From: Sphingopyxis sp. H115
GTDB taxonomy: Bacteria > Pseudomonadota > Alphaproteobacteria > Sphingomonadales > Sphingomonadaceae
Length of the DNA: 64,000 nucleotides
Assembly: GCF_001468465.1 (NCBI RefSeq)
Contig: NZ_LNSA01000007.1
Coordinates: 1 to 64,000 of the forward strand
Direction of reading: 5' to 3'
In this document: positions 56,385 to 64,000 of the stretch, in pieces
Layout: every line of letters begins with the position of its first letter
How positions within the stretch are numbered: the stretch's first letter is position 1
Translations under genes and position numbers: made by a program
The notes under the pieces: model-generated
Database searches by the model: none
Told to the model about the DNA's origin: nothing
The model's input: the letters and a program-made list of their open reading frames with translations, nothing else

Positions 56385-57605
56385 CTACGCGGCCTTCTGG
56401 AGCTGCAGTTCGAGGCGGTCCCAGATTTCGACCAGCGCGCTCGTCAGCTCGCGCATCATCGCTTCGTCATGCGCCGGCCCGGGCGTGAAGCGCAGGCGTT
56501 CGGTGCCGCGCGGCACGGTCGGGAAATTGATCGGCTGCACATAGACGCCATATTCGGCGAGCAGGATGTCGCTGATCTTCTTCGCCCGCACCGGGTCGCC
56601 GACCATCAGCGGGACGATGTGCGTCGTCGAATCCATCACCGGCAGGCCCGCGTCGCGGAAGCTCTGCTTCAGATAAGCGGCGGCGGCCTGCTGCGCGTCG
56701 CGTTCGATGCTCGACGATTTCAGGTGGCGCACGCTTGCAAGCACGCCCGCGACGAGCACGGGTGACAGGCTGGTCGTGAAGATGAAGCCCGGCGCGTAGG
56801 ATCGGATCACATCGACGATATTCTTGTCGGCGGCGATATAGCCGCCCATCACGCCGAATGCCTTGCCGAGCGTGCCTTCGATGATCGTGACACGGCTCGC
56901 GGCCTCGTCGCGGTCGGTGATGCCGCCGCCGCGCGGGCCGTACATGCCGACGGCATGAACTTCGTCGCAATAGGTGAGCGCGTTATATTTTTCGGCGAGG
57001 TCGCAGATCGCGTGAATCGGGGCGACGTCGCCGTCCATCGAATAGACGCTTTCGAACGCGATCAGCTTCGCGGCCTCGGGATCGTCGGCCGCCAGCAGTT
57101 CCTCGAGATGATCGAGATCGTTGTGGCGCCACACGCGCTTTTCGCAGCCCGAATTGCGGATGCCCGCGATCATCGATGCGTGGTTGAGCTCGTCCGAATA
57201 GATGATGCAGTTCGGCAGCAGCTTGCCGAGCGTGCCCAGCGTCGCCTCGTTCGAGATGTAGCCCGAGGTGAAGAGCAAAGCGCCGTCCTTGCCGTGCAGA
57301 TCGGCGAGCTCATGTTCGAGGTCGATGTGATAATGGGTGTTGCCGCCGATGTTGCGCGTGCCGCCCGAACCGGCGCCGACGTCGTGCAGCGCCTCTTCCA
57401 TCGCGGCGATGACCTTGGGATGCTGGCCCATCGCGAGATAGTCGTTAGAACACCAGACGGTGATCGGCTTTGGCCCGTTATGGCCGGCAAAGCAGCGCGC
57501 GTTGGGAAAAGCGCCTTTGTTGCGCAAGATATCGATGAAGACGCGGTAGCGCCCTTCTTCGTGCAGCCGGTCGATCGCGCGTGCGAAGATATCGTTGTAA
57601 TTCAC
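56385..57605 (-). CDS. hemA: 5-aminolevulinate synthase
   Basis: 406 residues with a GTG start. PLP-dependent alpha-oxoamine synthase; the PLP Lys is in [14 protein letters not shown] and the substrate motifs are [15 protein letters not shown] and [15 protein letters not shown]. It condenses glycine and succinyl-CoA, the first step of tetrapyrrole synthesis in alphaproteobacteria. A Fur-like palindrome lies 101 bp upstream, which would fit iron control of heme synthesis. Confidence 0.98.
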   Translation of the reverse strand: MNYNDIFARAIDRLHEEGRYRVFIDILRNKGAFPNARCFAGHNGPKPITVWCSNDYLAMGQHPKVIAAMEEALHDVGAGSGGTRNIGGNTHYHIDLEHELADLHGKDGALLFTSGYISNEATLGTLGKLLPNCIIYSDELNHASMIAGIRNSGCEKRVWRHNDLDHLEELLAADDPEAAKLIAFESVYSMDGDVAPIHAICDLAEKYNALTYCDEVHAVGMYGPRGGGITDRDEAASRVTIIEGTLGKAFGVMGGYIAADKNIVDVIRSYAPGFIFTTSLSPVLVAGVLASVRHLKSSSIERDAQQAAAAYLKQSFRDAGLPVMDSTTHIVPLMVGDPVRAKKISDILLAEYGVYVQPINFPTVPRGTERLRFTPGPAHDEAMMRELTSALVEIWDRLELQLQKAA

Positions 57606-57705
57606 GTTTCAGCCCCGCAGTCAGGTGCCAGTCAAGCTCTGGGCGCCGCTCCCCAAGCGGCTATTAACATGCGCGCCAATAACGCCGAAAAGCGCCGAAA
57701 GCCAG

Positions 57706-57720
57706 TGCGAACGATTCGCA
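57706..57720. promoter_or_regulatory. Operator-like palindrome (copy 2), resembles a Fur box
   Basis: TGCGAACGATTCGCA, the reverse complement of the copy at 14275-14289, in the 233-bp gap between hemA and the divergent small secreted protein. The wider context CAGTGC...GCACTG is also symmetric. Iron control of hemA would be sensible; the regulator is inferred. Confidence 0.55.
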
Positions 57721-57838
57721 GCACTGTGGCAAATTGTCCCACCGCCTTGATGCACTGCCATCGCTGTGATCGATCGCACGCCCAATTCGATCCGCAGCGG
57801 CTAGTTGCGTTTCCGATGGAAAGAGAAGGAATGTCGTT

Positions 57839-58360
57839 ATGCGTCTTGTCATGATCGCCATTGTGCCGATTGCCGCTAGCCTTTGGGGCGCGAACCCGGC
57901 CCCCGCGCGGGCACCGGCGCCTTTCGATGGAAGCTGGATGGGCTGCGAAACCTATCAAGGCACAGAAATCTGCGAATATAAGATGCTTGCGCAGCGGGGC
58001 GACCGTTTGTGCGGGGTCCAGCGCTATTTTGCGACCAACGCTTATTATGAACAGCGCTTTGTCGGCAGGGTGAAAGCCAATGTTGCGCATATCGAGAAGA
58101 TCTGCGGCGACCCGGGTTCGGAGACCGACACCTATTGCAGCGGATCCGCACCTGCGGGGGCGACGAAGGTGGGCTGGCAGGCCACCGACCGGAAGCTCGG
58201 CCTGTGCGGCGGACGGCTGGTTGAAGGCGGGCGCGATGCCCGTGCCTGTACGGGCACGAGCGAGCGACTGGGGATGCCCCGCGTGGATGAACTCGGCGAG
58301 CAGGGCCCGAGACCCGAAGACCGCGCGTGGCTGGCGGGGTGCGCCGGCGGCATCGAATAG
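57839..58360 (+). CDS. Small cysteine-rich secreted hypothetical protein
   Basis: 173 residues with an N-terminal signal peptide (MRLVMIAIVPIAASL...PAPARA). An AGAAGGA ribosome site precedes ATG 57839. Eight cysteines in the mature part (MGCETY, EICEY, LCGVQ, ICGDPG, YCSGS, LCGGR, ACTGT, GCAGG) suggest several disulfides. No domain is recognised. It diverges from hemA over the Fur-like palindrome and may share its control. Confidence 0.7.
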   Translation: MRLVMIAIVPIAASLWGANPAPARAPAPFDGSWMGCETYQGTEICEYKMLAQRGDRLCGVQRYFATNAYYEQRFVGRVKANVAHIEKICGDPGSETDTYCSGSAPAGATKVGWQATDRKLGLCGGRLVEGGRDARACTGTSERLGMPRVDELGEQGPRPEDRAWLAGCAGGIE

Positions 58361-58442
58361 CGGGACATATTCCTTCGCCTTTTCTCCTCGTCCTGAGCAA
58401 AATCGCTTCAAACCTCGAGCGCGGAATTAATGGGTCCTGACC

Positions 58443-59249
58443 CTAGATCGTCTCGATCGCAGCGATGCCATAGGGCGCGAGTGCGGCGAGTGGCGGCGGT
58501 GGGTGCTCGGCGGTGCGCGTGAAGACCGCTATGCCGGGCACCGCCTGGGCAGGCCAATGCTGGCCTTCGGTCAAATGGGCGATCCGGCGCGCGATCCCTT
58601 CGGCTCCGTCGATCAGCCGGGTGTTGGGGCCGACAGCGGCCTGCAATTCATCGCGCAGCAGGGGGAAATGGGTACATGCGAGTACCACGACATCCATCGC
58701 TTCGCCTCCGGGCTGGTCGCGGAGGCCCGACACGGCGCGCGCGATGGCAGCGGGATCGATCCTCTCGCCGCGCAGCTTTGCTTCGGCACCGGTGACGAGC
58801 CCGGGGCTGCCGTGGCGCAGAACGGTCTTTCCGTCGGCGAAGCGCGCGCTCAGATCGTCGACATAGGGTTGGCGGACCGTCGCTTCGGTGCCGAGGACAC
58901 CGATGACTCCGGTCTTCGTCATTTCGGCCGCCGGCTTGATCGCGGGCACGGTGCCGACGATCGGCAGGTCGAGCGCGGCGCGGACGTGGCCGAGAGCGAT
59001 CGTTGACGCGGTGTTACACGCGATGACGGCGAGCCGCGGCTGATACCGCTCGACGAGGCGGCCGAGCAGCGCTGGGACGCGCGCCGCGAGTTCCTCGTCG
59101 CTCTTCTTGCCATAGGGCAGCCCGGCATAGTCGGCGGCGTAGACGATCGGCGCGGTCGGTAGCAGCGCGCGGGTCGGGCCGAGCACGGTGAGCCCGCCAA
59201 GGCCGCTGTCGAAGAAAATAATGGGCGCATCGGGAGCGGGGGCGTGCAT
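58443..59249 (-). CDS. murI: Glutamate racemase
   Basis: 268 residues. Two catalytic cysteines are visible: Cys78 in AVIACNTAST and the second in VLACTHFPLL. FFDSGLGGLTV at the start and YGKKSDEEL are family marks. It makes D-glutamate for peptidoglycan precursors. No gene precedes it on its strand closely; plsY and dprA run divergently from the far side of a 137-bp gap. Confidence 0.96.
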   Translation of the reverse strand: MHAPAPDAPIIFFDSGLGGLTVLGPTRALLPTAPIVYAADYAGLPYGKKSDEELAARVPALLGRLVERYQPRLAVIACNTASTIALGHVRAALDLPIVGTVPAIKPAAEMTKTGVIGVLGTEATVRQPYVDDLSARFADGKTVLRHGSPGLVTGAEAKLRGERIDPAAIARAVSGLRDQPGGEAMDVVVLACTHFPLLRDELQAAVGPNTRLIDGAEGIARRIAHLTEGQHWPAQAVPGIAVFTRTAEHPPPPLAALAPYGIAAIETI

Positions 59250-59386
59250 CGGCGTCGCCTAGCAGGCAGCGGCATCGTCTATCAAATCCATTTTGGCGGG
59301 TCCGGCGTGCTAATCGATTGATTGCATCGGCGAACATCGCCACATTGACCTAACCGGCGTGAGGCCGAAACGGAGCGGGGATTTCC

Positions 59387-59989
59387 ATGACGTTGTTTTT
59401 GCTGGTCGCGGTCGGCTATCTTCTCGGCTCGATCCCCTTTGGCGTCATCCTGACGCGCCTGTTCGGCGCGGGCGATCTGCGCCGGATCGGGTCGGGCAAT
59501 ATCGGCGCGACCAACGTGCTGCGTACAGGGCGGAAGGGGCTGGCGGCGGCAACGCTGGTCCTGGACGGGGCCAAGGGCGCCGTCGCGGTCCTGCTCGCTC
59601 GACACTTCGTCCCCGAACTGGGCGACCACGCCGCGATGATCGCCGGCGCGGCGGCGATGATCGGCCATTGCTACCCCGTCTGGCTGGGCTTTCGCGGCGG
59701 CAAGGGGGTTGCAACGCTGCTCGGCCTTGCGTTTGCGCTGGCCTGGCCGATCGGACTGGTCTTCGCGATCGTGTGGATCGGCACAGTATTGCTTGCGCGT
59801 ATTTCGTCATTGGGCGGGATGCTGGGCGCGGTGTCGGCGCCGGTCGCCGCGCTGGCCTTCGGTTATCCGGTCTATGCGATCGGTCTCGCGGGGCTCGCGG
59901 TGATCGTGCTCTGGCGGCACCGCGAAAATATCGCGCGGTTGCGCGCCGGAACCGAGCCGCGGGTCGGCGCCAGCAAGGAGCCTGCGTGA
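59387..59989 (+). CDS. plsY: Glycerol-3-phosphate acyltransferase PlsY
   Basis: 200 residues, five membrane segments. The motifs are GSIPFGVILTRLFG, SGNIGATNVLRTGRKG (acyl phosphate/G3P site), LDGAKGAVAV and FRGGKGVAT. It transfers acyl groups from acyl phosphate to glycerol 3-phosphate to start phospholipid synthesis. The stop overlaps the dprA GTG (GTGA). Confidence 0.96.
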   Translation: MTLFLLVAVGYLLGSIPFGVILTRLFGAGDLRRIGSGNIGATNVLRTGRKGLAAATLVLDGAKGAVAVLLARHFVPELGDHAAMIAGAAAMIGHCYPVWLGFRGGKGVATLLGLAFALAWPIGLVFAIVWIGTVLLARISSLGGMLGAVSAPVAALAFGYPVYAIGLAGLAVIVLWRHRENIARLRAGTEPRVGASKEPA

Positions 59990-61071
59990 CCCACGCCGAG
60001 CGGCTCGCACGACTGCGGCTGATCCGCACGCCGCACGTCGGACCCGTAAGCTGGCACCAGCTCATGGCACGCTTCGGATCGGGCGAAGCCGCACTCGATG
60101 CCTTGCCCGACCTTGTCCTGCGCGGCGGCGCGGGACGTCCGCGCATCGCGCCGCTCGACATTGCGGAGCGCGAGGTCGAGCGTGTAGCAGCGCTTGGCGC
60201 CCGGCATGTCTTCAGCGACGAACTGGATTATTCGCCGCTGCTGCGCGAGATCGAGGGTGCGCCGCCGGTCGTGGCGGTGCGCGGGGACACCGCAATGCTG
60301 CGCCAGCCGTGCGTGGCTATCGTCGGTGCACGTAATGCTTCGGCGGTCGCATGCCGCTTCGCCCGGCAACTCGCCGCCGATCTGGCGGCGCGCGACATAA
60401 CGGTCGTCAGCGGCCTGGCGCGGGGGGTCGACACGGCGGCGCATGTCGGCGCGCTCGGCGGAGCGACGGTCGGCGTGATTGCGAGCGGGATCGACATCGC
60501 CTTTCCGCCCGAAAATGCCGCGTTGCAGGAAAAGATCGCAAGCGACCAGCTGCTTATCGCCGAACAACCGCCGGGCGCCGAACCGCTCGCGCGGCATTTC
60601 CCGTCGCGCAACCGGATTATCGCGGGGCTGGCGCATGGAACGGTCGTGATCGAGGCCGCGCCGAAATCGGGGTCGCTGATCACCGCACGGCGCGCCGGCG
60701 ATTATGGCCGCGAGGTGATGGCGGTGCCGGGCTCGCCGCTCGATCCGCGCGCGCAGGGCTGCAACCTGCTAATCCGCGAAGGCGCAACGCTGATCCAGAC
60801 CGTTGACGATGTGCTGGAAGCGGTCGGCCCGATCGATGCCCGTATGGTTCGTGAGCCGCCGTCGCGATATGCCGGCGTGCCTCCATCGTCCGACGCCGGG
60901 GACGGGGAGCGCCGCGCGCTGGTCGATCTGCTCGGCCCGACCCCAGTGGCGATCGACGAGTTGGTTCGGCAGTCGGGACAGGCGGCGTCGACCGTGCAGT
61001 TGATCCTGCTCGAACTCGAACTGGCGGGTCGGGTCGAACGCCATGCTGGGGCAAAAATTTCGCTCCTGTGA
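59986..61071 (+). CDS. dprA: DNA processing protein DprA
   Basis: 361 residues from GTG 59986, coupled to plsY. An N-terminal HhH-like region (LRLIRTPHVGPVSWHQL) precedes the Rossmann-like core (VAIVGARNASAVACRFA, VVSGLARGVDTAAH, FPSRNRIIAGLAHGTVVIEA) and a C-terminal winged helix (about 300-361). DprA loads RecA on incoming single-stranded DNA during transformation. Together with comEC at the other end of the window it suggests natural competence genes are kept. Confidence 0.95.
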   Translation: MTHAERLARLRLIRTPHVGPVSWHQLMARFGSGEAALDALPDLVLRGGAGRPRIAPLDIAEREVERVAALGARHVFSDELDYSPLLREIEGAPPVVAVRGDTAMLRQPCVAIVGARNASAVACRFARQLAADLAARDITVVSGLARGVDTAAHVGALGGATVGVIASGIDIAFPPENAALQEKIASDQLLIAEQPPGAEPLARHFPSRNRIIAGLAHGTVVIEAAPKSGSLITARRAGDYGREVMAVPGSPLDPRAQGCNLLIREGATLIQTVDDVLEAVGPIDARMVREPPSRYAGVPPSSDAGDGERRALVDLLGPTPVAIDELVRQSGQAASTVQLILLELELAGRVERHAGAKISLL

Positions 61072-61118
61072 TCGGCTGCATAGCATCGTAACCCGCCGTA
61101 AATAAACGTTTCATCGCG

Positions 61119-61133
61119 GTTCAGCCACGGTTC
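61119..61133 (+). promoter_or_regulatory. GTTC-N7-GTTC direct repeat upstream of the VWA gene
   Basis: GTTCAGCCACGGTTC lies 51 bp before the proposed ATG 61184. It fits the LexA consensus by letter, but the GC-rich spacer and the extended repeat GGTTCAG at 11-bp spacing fit a response-regulator direct repeat equally well. I rank LexA as doubtful here. Confidence 0.3.
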
Positions 61134-61183
61134 AGAGGCAGGGGGACAGCTTGATGATATTGTGTCACATCGCGGGGAGATTG

Positions 61184-62749
61184 ATGATGCGTAGCCGTTT
61201 CATGACGAGCGTTACCATGGTCGCGGTTCTAGCCGCCGCGCCCTCGCCAATTCCTGCCGCGATGGCATTTAGCTCTGCGACCGGCGACCAAGGCTATTGC
61301 CGTAATGCCGGTCCCCTGCCGCAACTCGAGCCCGCGGCGCGGTCGCAACAGCAGTCATCGAGCGGCGGTATCAAGACGAAGGGCAGCAAGCGTACGCGCG
61401 CCGAGGCGATGCCGACGATGGCGCCTCCGCCGCCGCCTCCGCCGCCGTCACCGTCGCCGATTTACGAGGAGCCCGCGCGCGACGTCGTGGTGACCGGTTC
61501 GCGGGTTGACGGCGAAGCTCGCGAGGCCGCCGCCGAGGCATCCGCACCGCCAGCGGGCTCTTCGTCCGACTTTTCGCGCGTTGCGCCCGGCATCGTGCCG
61601 CCGCGTCCCTATCCGCGGCCGCAACCGCAGTCGGGCGTTTTGACCGCGGGCGAGCATGACGACCTACTCAACCCCGAGCTTTATGCCGCCTATGTCGGGC
61701 GCTCCGGCGATCTGGGGCAGGAGGTGCGCAGCCTGCCACGCGTCGACACTACGCGCGTCGTGACGGTCAAGGTCAATGATCGCAACGGCCAGCCGGTCCC
61801 TTTTGCCGACGTTGTCGTGACATGCAGCGACGGCAACAGCATCACGATGGCGACGCAGGCCGACGGCAGCACCGTCTTTTTCCCTGGCCTCGACCGGCTG
61901 AGCGAGCGGATCACCGTTTCGGCGCGCAAGGCCGGGCGGAGCATCGCCGACGCGCGGCCCGTGTTCGTCTCCAACGCCGCGGGAGGGCAACTCGTCGGGC
62001 TTACCGCAAACCAGGCGGCGACCAAGGTGACCAAGCTCGACCTGATGCTCGTCGTCGACACGACGGGCAGCATGGGCGACGAGATCAATTACCTTCAGTC
62101 CGAACTGCGGTCGATCATCAGCGCGATCACAGCAAAGCACCGCGATCTCGACATTCGCATCGGCTTTGTCTTCTATCGCGACCTGGGCGACGATTATGTT
62201 ACGCGGACGGTGGCGTTCGATCGCGACATCGGGCGCGTGCAGGGCGCGCTGGCACGGCAGAATGCCAATGGCGGCGGTGATTATCCCGAAGCGATGGACC
62301 AGGCGATGATCCGCGCGGTCGGGCAGGACTGGCGCCCCGATGCGGTGAAGTCGCTGCTGCTCGTCGCCGATGCGCCGCCGCACGACGACCGGTTCGGGCG
62401 GACATGGGCCGCAGCGGAAGCGGCGCGCGCGAAACGCATCCATATCACCCCCGTCGCGGCCTCGGGCGTCGCCGACAAGGCCGAATATGCGATGCGCGCG
62501 ATGGCGGCCGCAACCCAGTCGCGCTACCTGTTCCTCACCGACGACAGCGGGGTGGGCAATCCGCACGCGCCGCCGGCGGTCGACTGCTATCTGGTCACTC
62601 GCCTTGACGCCCTCGTCCGCCGCTTGATCGACAGCCAGATCAGCGGCCGCCGGATCGAGCCCGAGGATCGGGAGATCATCCGCAGCGTGGGCAAATATGA
62701 TGCTGGGAAATGCGTTTTGCCTGCCGACTTCAACTGGCAGAACGGCTAA
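61184..62749 (+). CDS. Secreted VWA-domain protein with TonB-receptor-like VVVTGSR motif
   Basis: 521 residues from ATG 61184 (TTG 61151 is possible). A signal peptide (to about AAMAFS) and a Pro-rich stretch (PPPPPPPPSPSP) are followed by VVVTGSRVDG, the motif that starts many sphingomonad TonB-dependent receptor domains. A small beta domain (about 190-260) precedes a VWA domain (about 280-470) with the metal site DTTGSMGDE. The end has two Cys. It may be a surface or periplasmic binding protein; no catalytic role is shown. Confidence 0.82.
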   Translation: MMRSRFMTSVTMVAVLAAAPSPIPAAMAFSSATGDQGYCRNAGPLPQLEPAARSQQQSSSGGIKTKGSKRTRAEAMPTMAPPPPPPPPSPSPIYEEPARDVVVTGSRVDGEAREAAAEASAPPAGSSSDFSRVAPGIVPPRPYPRPQPQSGVLTAGEHDDLLNPELYAAYVGRSGDLGQEVRSLPRVDTTRVVTVKVNDRNGQPVPFADVVVTCSDGNSITMATQADGSTVFFPGLDRLSERITVSARKAGRSIADARPVFVSNAAGGQLVGLTANQAATKVTKLDLMLVVDTTGSMGDEINYLQSELRSIISAITAKHRDLDIRIGFVFYRDLGDDYVTRTVAFDRDIGRVQGALARQNANGGGDYPEAMDQAMIRAVGQDWRPDAVKSLLLVADAPPHDDRFGRTWAAAEAARAKRIHITPVAASGVADKAEYAMRAMAAATQSRYLFLTDDSGVGNPHAPPAVDCYLVTRLDALVRRLIDSQISGRRIEPEDREIIRSVGKYDAGKCVLPADFNWQNG

Positions 62750-62878
62750 CGCGTTGACGTCACGGCCTTGACATGACCCCCGCATCTGGCCGATGCGGGG
62801 GCGTGGGTTGCTTCGATAACTCCCTTTTCCGGTCGGATGGGTCGACCGGCGGGGCGGGGAGTCGGAGGGGGAAGACCC

Positions 62879-63877
62879 ATGAGAAAACTGTTAGTGGGCA
62901 TCGCCGTGGTCGCGATGCTGGCACAGCCCGCCGCCATTGCTGCCAAGGAAAAAGAACCGGTCAAGATTTCCGGGCCGTCGAACGCGAAAGGCGTCACGAC
63001 GGTTGCGATTGGTGCGTTCAACGTCGGCTTCATCTTCGAATCGACCGACAGCAAGGCCGCCACCGGCGGGTTGATGGGCGCGTTTGGCGGGGCAACCAAG
63101 GCGAAGAGCGAACTTGTCGGCGTGACGCCATCGATGATGCAATCGATCGCCGATGCCGCCTATGCCGACTTTGTCGGGCAATTGGCGGCGCAAGGCTTTG
63201 CGGTGCAGCCGCCCGACGCCTTGTTCGGCCACACCGCTTTGGCAAAAACAAAATCGCTCGACGTGCCGCTGGAGCTTTCGGTCCAGCTCGAAAAGGGCAG
63301 CAAGGGCAAGGCGACCTATTTCAAACCTTCGGCGCTACCTTCGCTATTGATGATCCCAGGTGACCATTCGGGCGGCGGCGGCTTTGGCGGGATCGGCATG
63401 AACATGTCGATCGGGCAGGCCAGCATGGCGCTGACCAACTATGCCAGGGATGCGGGCGTTGGCGTGATCGACGTGACCTATCTTATCGACTTTTCGAACC
63501 AGAAACGTCCGGGCGCCTTCAGTTTCGGCGGCGGGATCGAGGTCAACAGCGGCCTGTCCGTCACCGCCGACTATTCGCGCGTGACGCTGATTGCCCCGAA
63601 CGGGAAGCAATCGATCATCACGGTCAAGGCGCCGGTCGCGGTCGAGGGCGAGTTTGTCGAAAAGGCCGACGCCTCAACCGGCACCGAGAAGGCGGTGCAA
63701 TCGACGGCGAATGTTGTAGGCGGACTTGCGGCCGCCGCCAATATCGGGTTGCCGCGCTTCGGAAAGACGCGCAAATTCCAGTTCACCGCCAAGCCCGAGG
63801 CTTATGAAGCCGGCGCGGTGAAGGCCGCGAGTCTGGCAAATACATTGCTGATCGGACAGCTCGGCGCGCTTCGCTGA
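62879..63877 (+). CDS. Secreted protein of unknown function
   Basis: 332 residues from ATG 62879, with GGAGGGGG upstream. A signal peptide ends near AAIAAK. The mature protein has a Gly-rich segment (GDHSGGGGFGGIGMN) and a repeated pattern of short beta strands, with no cysteines. I recognise no domain. It follows the VWA gene by 129 bp on the same strand. A hairpin at 63891-63930 follows the stop. Confidence 0.7.
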   Translation: MRKLLVGIAVVAMLAQPAAIAAKEKEPVKISGPSNAKGVTTVAIGAFNVGFIFESTDSKAATGGLMGAFGGATKAKSELVGVTPSMMQSIADAAYADFVGQLAAQGFAVQPPDALFGHTALAKTKSLDVPLELSVQLEKGSKGKATYFKPSALPSLLMIPGDHSGGGGFGGIGMNMSIGQASMALTNYARDAGVGVIDVTYLIDFSNQKRPGAFSFGGGIEVNSGLSVTADYSRVTLIAPNGKQSIITVKAPVAVEGEFVEKADASTGTEKAVQSTANVVGGLAAAANIGLPRFGKTRKFQFTAKPEAYEAGAVKAASLANTLLIGQLGALR

Positions 63878-63890
63878 GGTCTGGTCGGGC

Positions 63891-63930
63891 GCGGACGCCC
63901 TTTGGCCTTGACGGGCCGCAGGGCGTCCGC
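63891..63930 (+). terminator. Hairpin after the last gene
   Basis: GCGGACGCCCT (63891-63901) pairs with AGGGCGTCCGC (63920-63930), an 11-bp perfect stem. There is no T-run, so termination is likely but not certain. The remaining 70 bases to the window end show no supported gene. Confidence 0.5.
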
Positions 63931-64000
63931 AAAATCCAACCCGATATCGGGGTATGGGGATCGGGCTACGTGCAGTTCGAGGCGTCATTGCTGGTTCCGA

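Noticed and set aside
1..64000. tRNA, rRNA, CRISPR arrays, insertion sequences, prophage, toxin-antitoxin or secretion-system genes
   Set aside because: Looked for in gene gaps and products; nothing with the needed repeats, folds or motifs was seen.

Overview
This window is a high-GC chromosomal segment of an alphaproteobacterium, most likely a sphingomonad close to Sphingopyxis. The supporting signs are a Shemin-type 5-aminolevulinate synthase (hemA), a ppiD-trpE-trpG-trpD-trpC-moaC-moeA-lexA block, GTTC-N7-GTTC LexA operators, a carboxynorspermidine-type spermidine route and dispersed intergenic repeats of alphaproteobacterial style. The genus is an inference. I saw no tRNA, rRNA, CRISPR array, phage or insertion sequence.

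Layout. 1-9438: end of comEC, then on the minus strand lexA, moeA, moaC, trpC, trpD, trpG, trpE and ppiD. 9621-13516 (+): tpiA, secG, pyrG and a Crp/Fnr regulator. 13517-14400: gene-free, with two repeat families and a strongly structured stretch. 14401-22039 (+): lipoprotein-release transporter, glutathione peroxidase, dnaE and an acyl-CoA ligase. 22079-26384 (-): an apparently SOS-controlled radical SAM gene, moaB, a lytic transglycosylase and a divergent uracil-DNA-glycosylase-like gene. 26503-36293 (+): ETF-ubiquinone oxidoreductase, a TPR protein, ispE, an N-formylglutamate amidohydrolase, ilvD, a lipoprotein, NAD(P)H-hydrate repair and an RNA methyltransferase. 36328-42564 (-): two MAPEG proteins, a CoA-transferase, an MFS transporter, a LuxR-type regulator and ornithine decarboxylase. 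42808-49678: a cNMP/thioredoxin-reductase-like flavoprotein and the remaining spermidine genes. 49743-53899 (+): threonine dehydratase, a lipoprotein, the betaine-lipid pair btaA-btaB and a GNAT enzyme. 53905-57605 (-): a cytochrome b561-YceI fusion, a nitroreductase, a small protein and hemA. 57839-64000: a small secreted protein, murI (-), plsY, dprA, a VWA protein and a secreted protein of unknown function.

How the genes work together. Ornithine decarboxylase (41371-42564), carboxynorspermidine decarboxylase (45693-46880) and its dehydrogenase partner (48470-49678) together supply spermidine without speD/speE; a small DMT-type membrane protein and a 137-residue protein lie in the same minus-strand run. 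BtaA and BtaB together would make the phosphorus-free lipid DGTS. LexA appears to control itself and the radical SAM gene. A shared 15-bp palindrome, resembling a Fur site, lies upstream of hemA and beside the structured gene-free stretch before the lolC/E-type gene. Most of the window is conserved housekeeping sequence; the novelty lies mainly in regulatory signals, leader RNA structure and a few uncharacterised neighbours.
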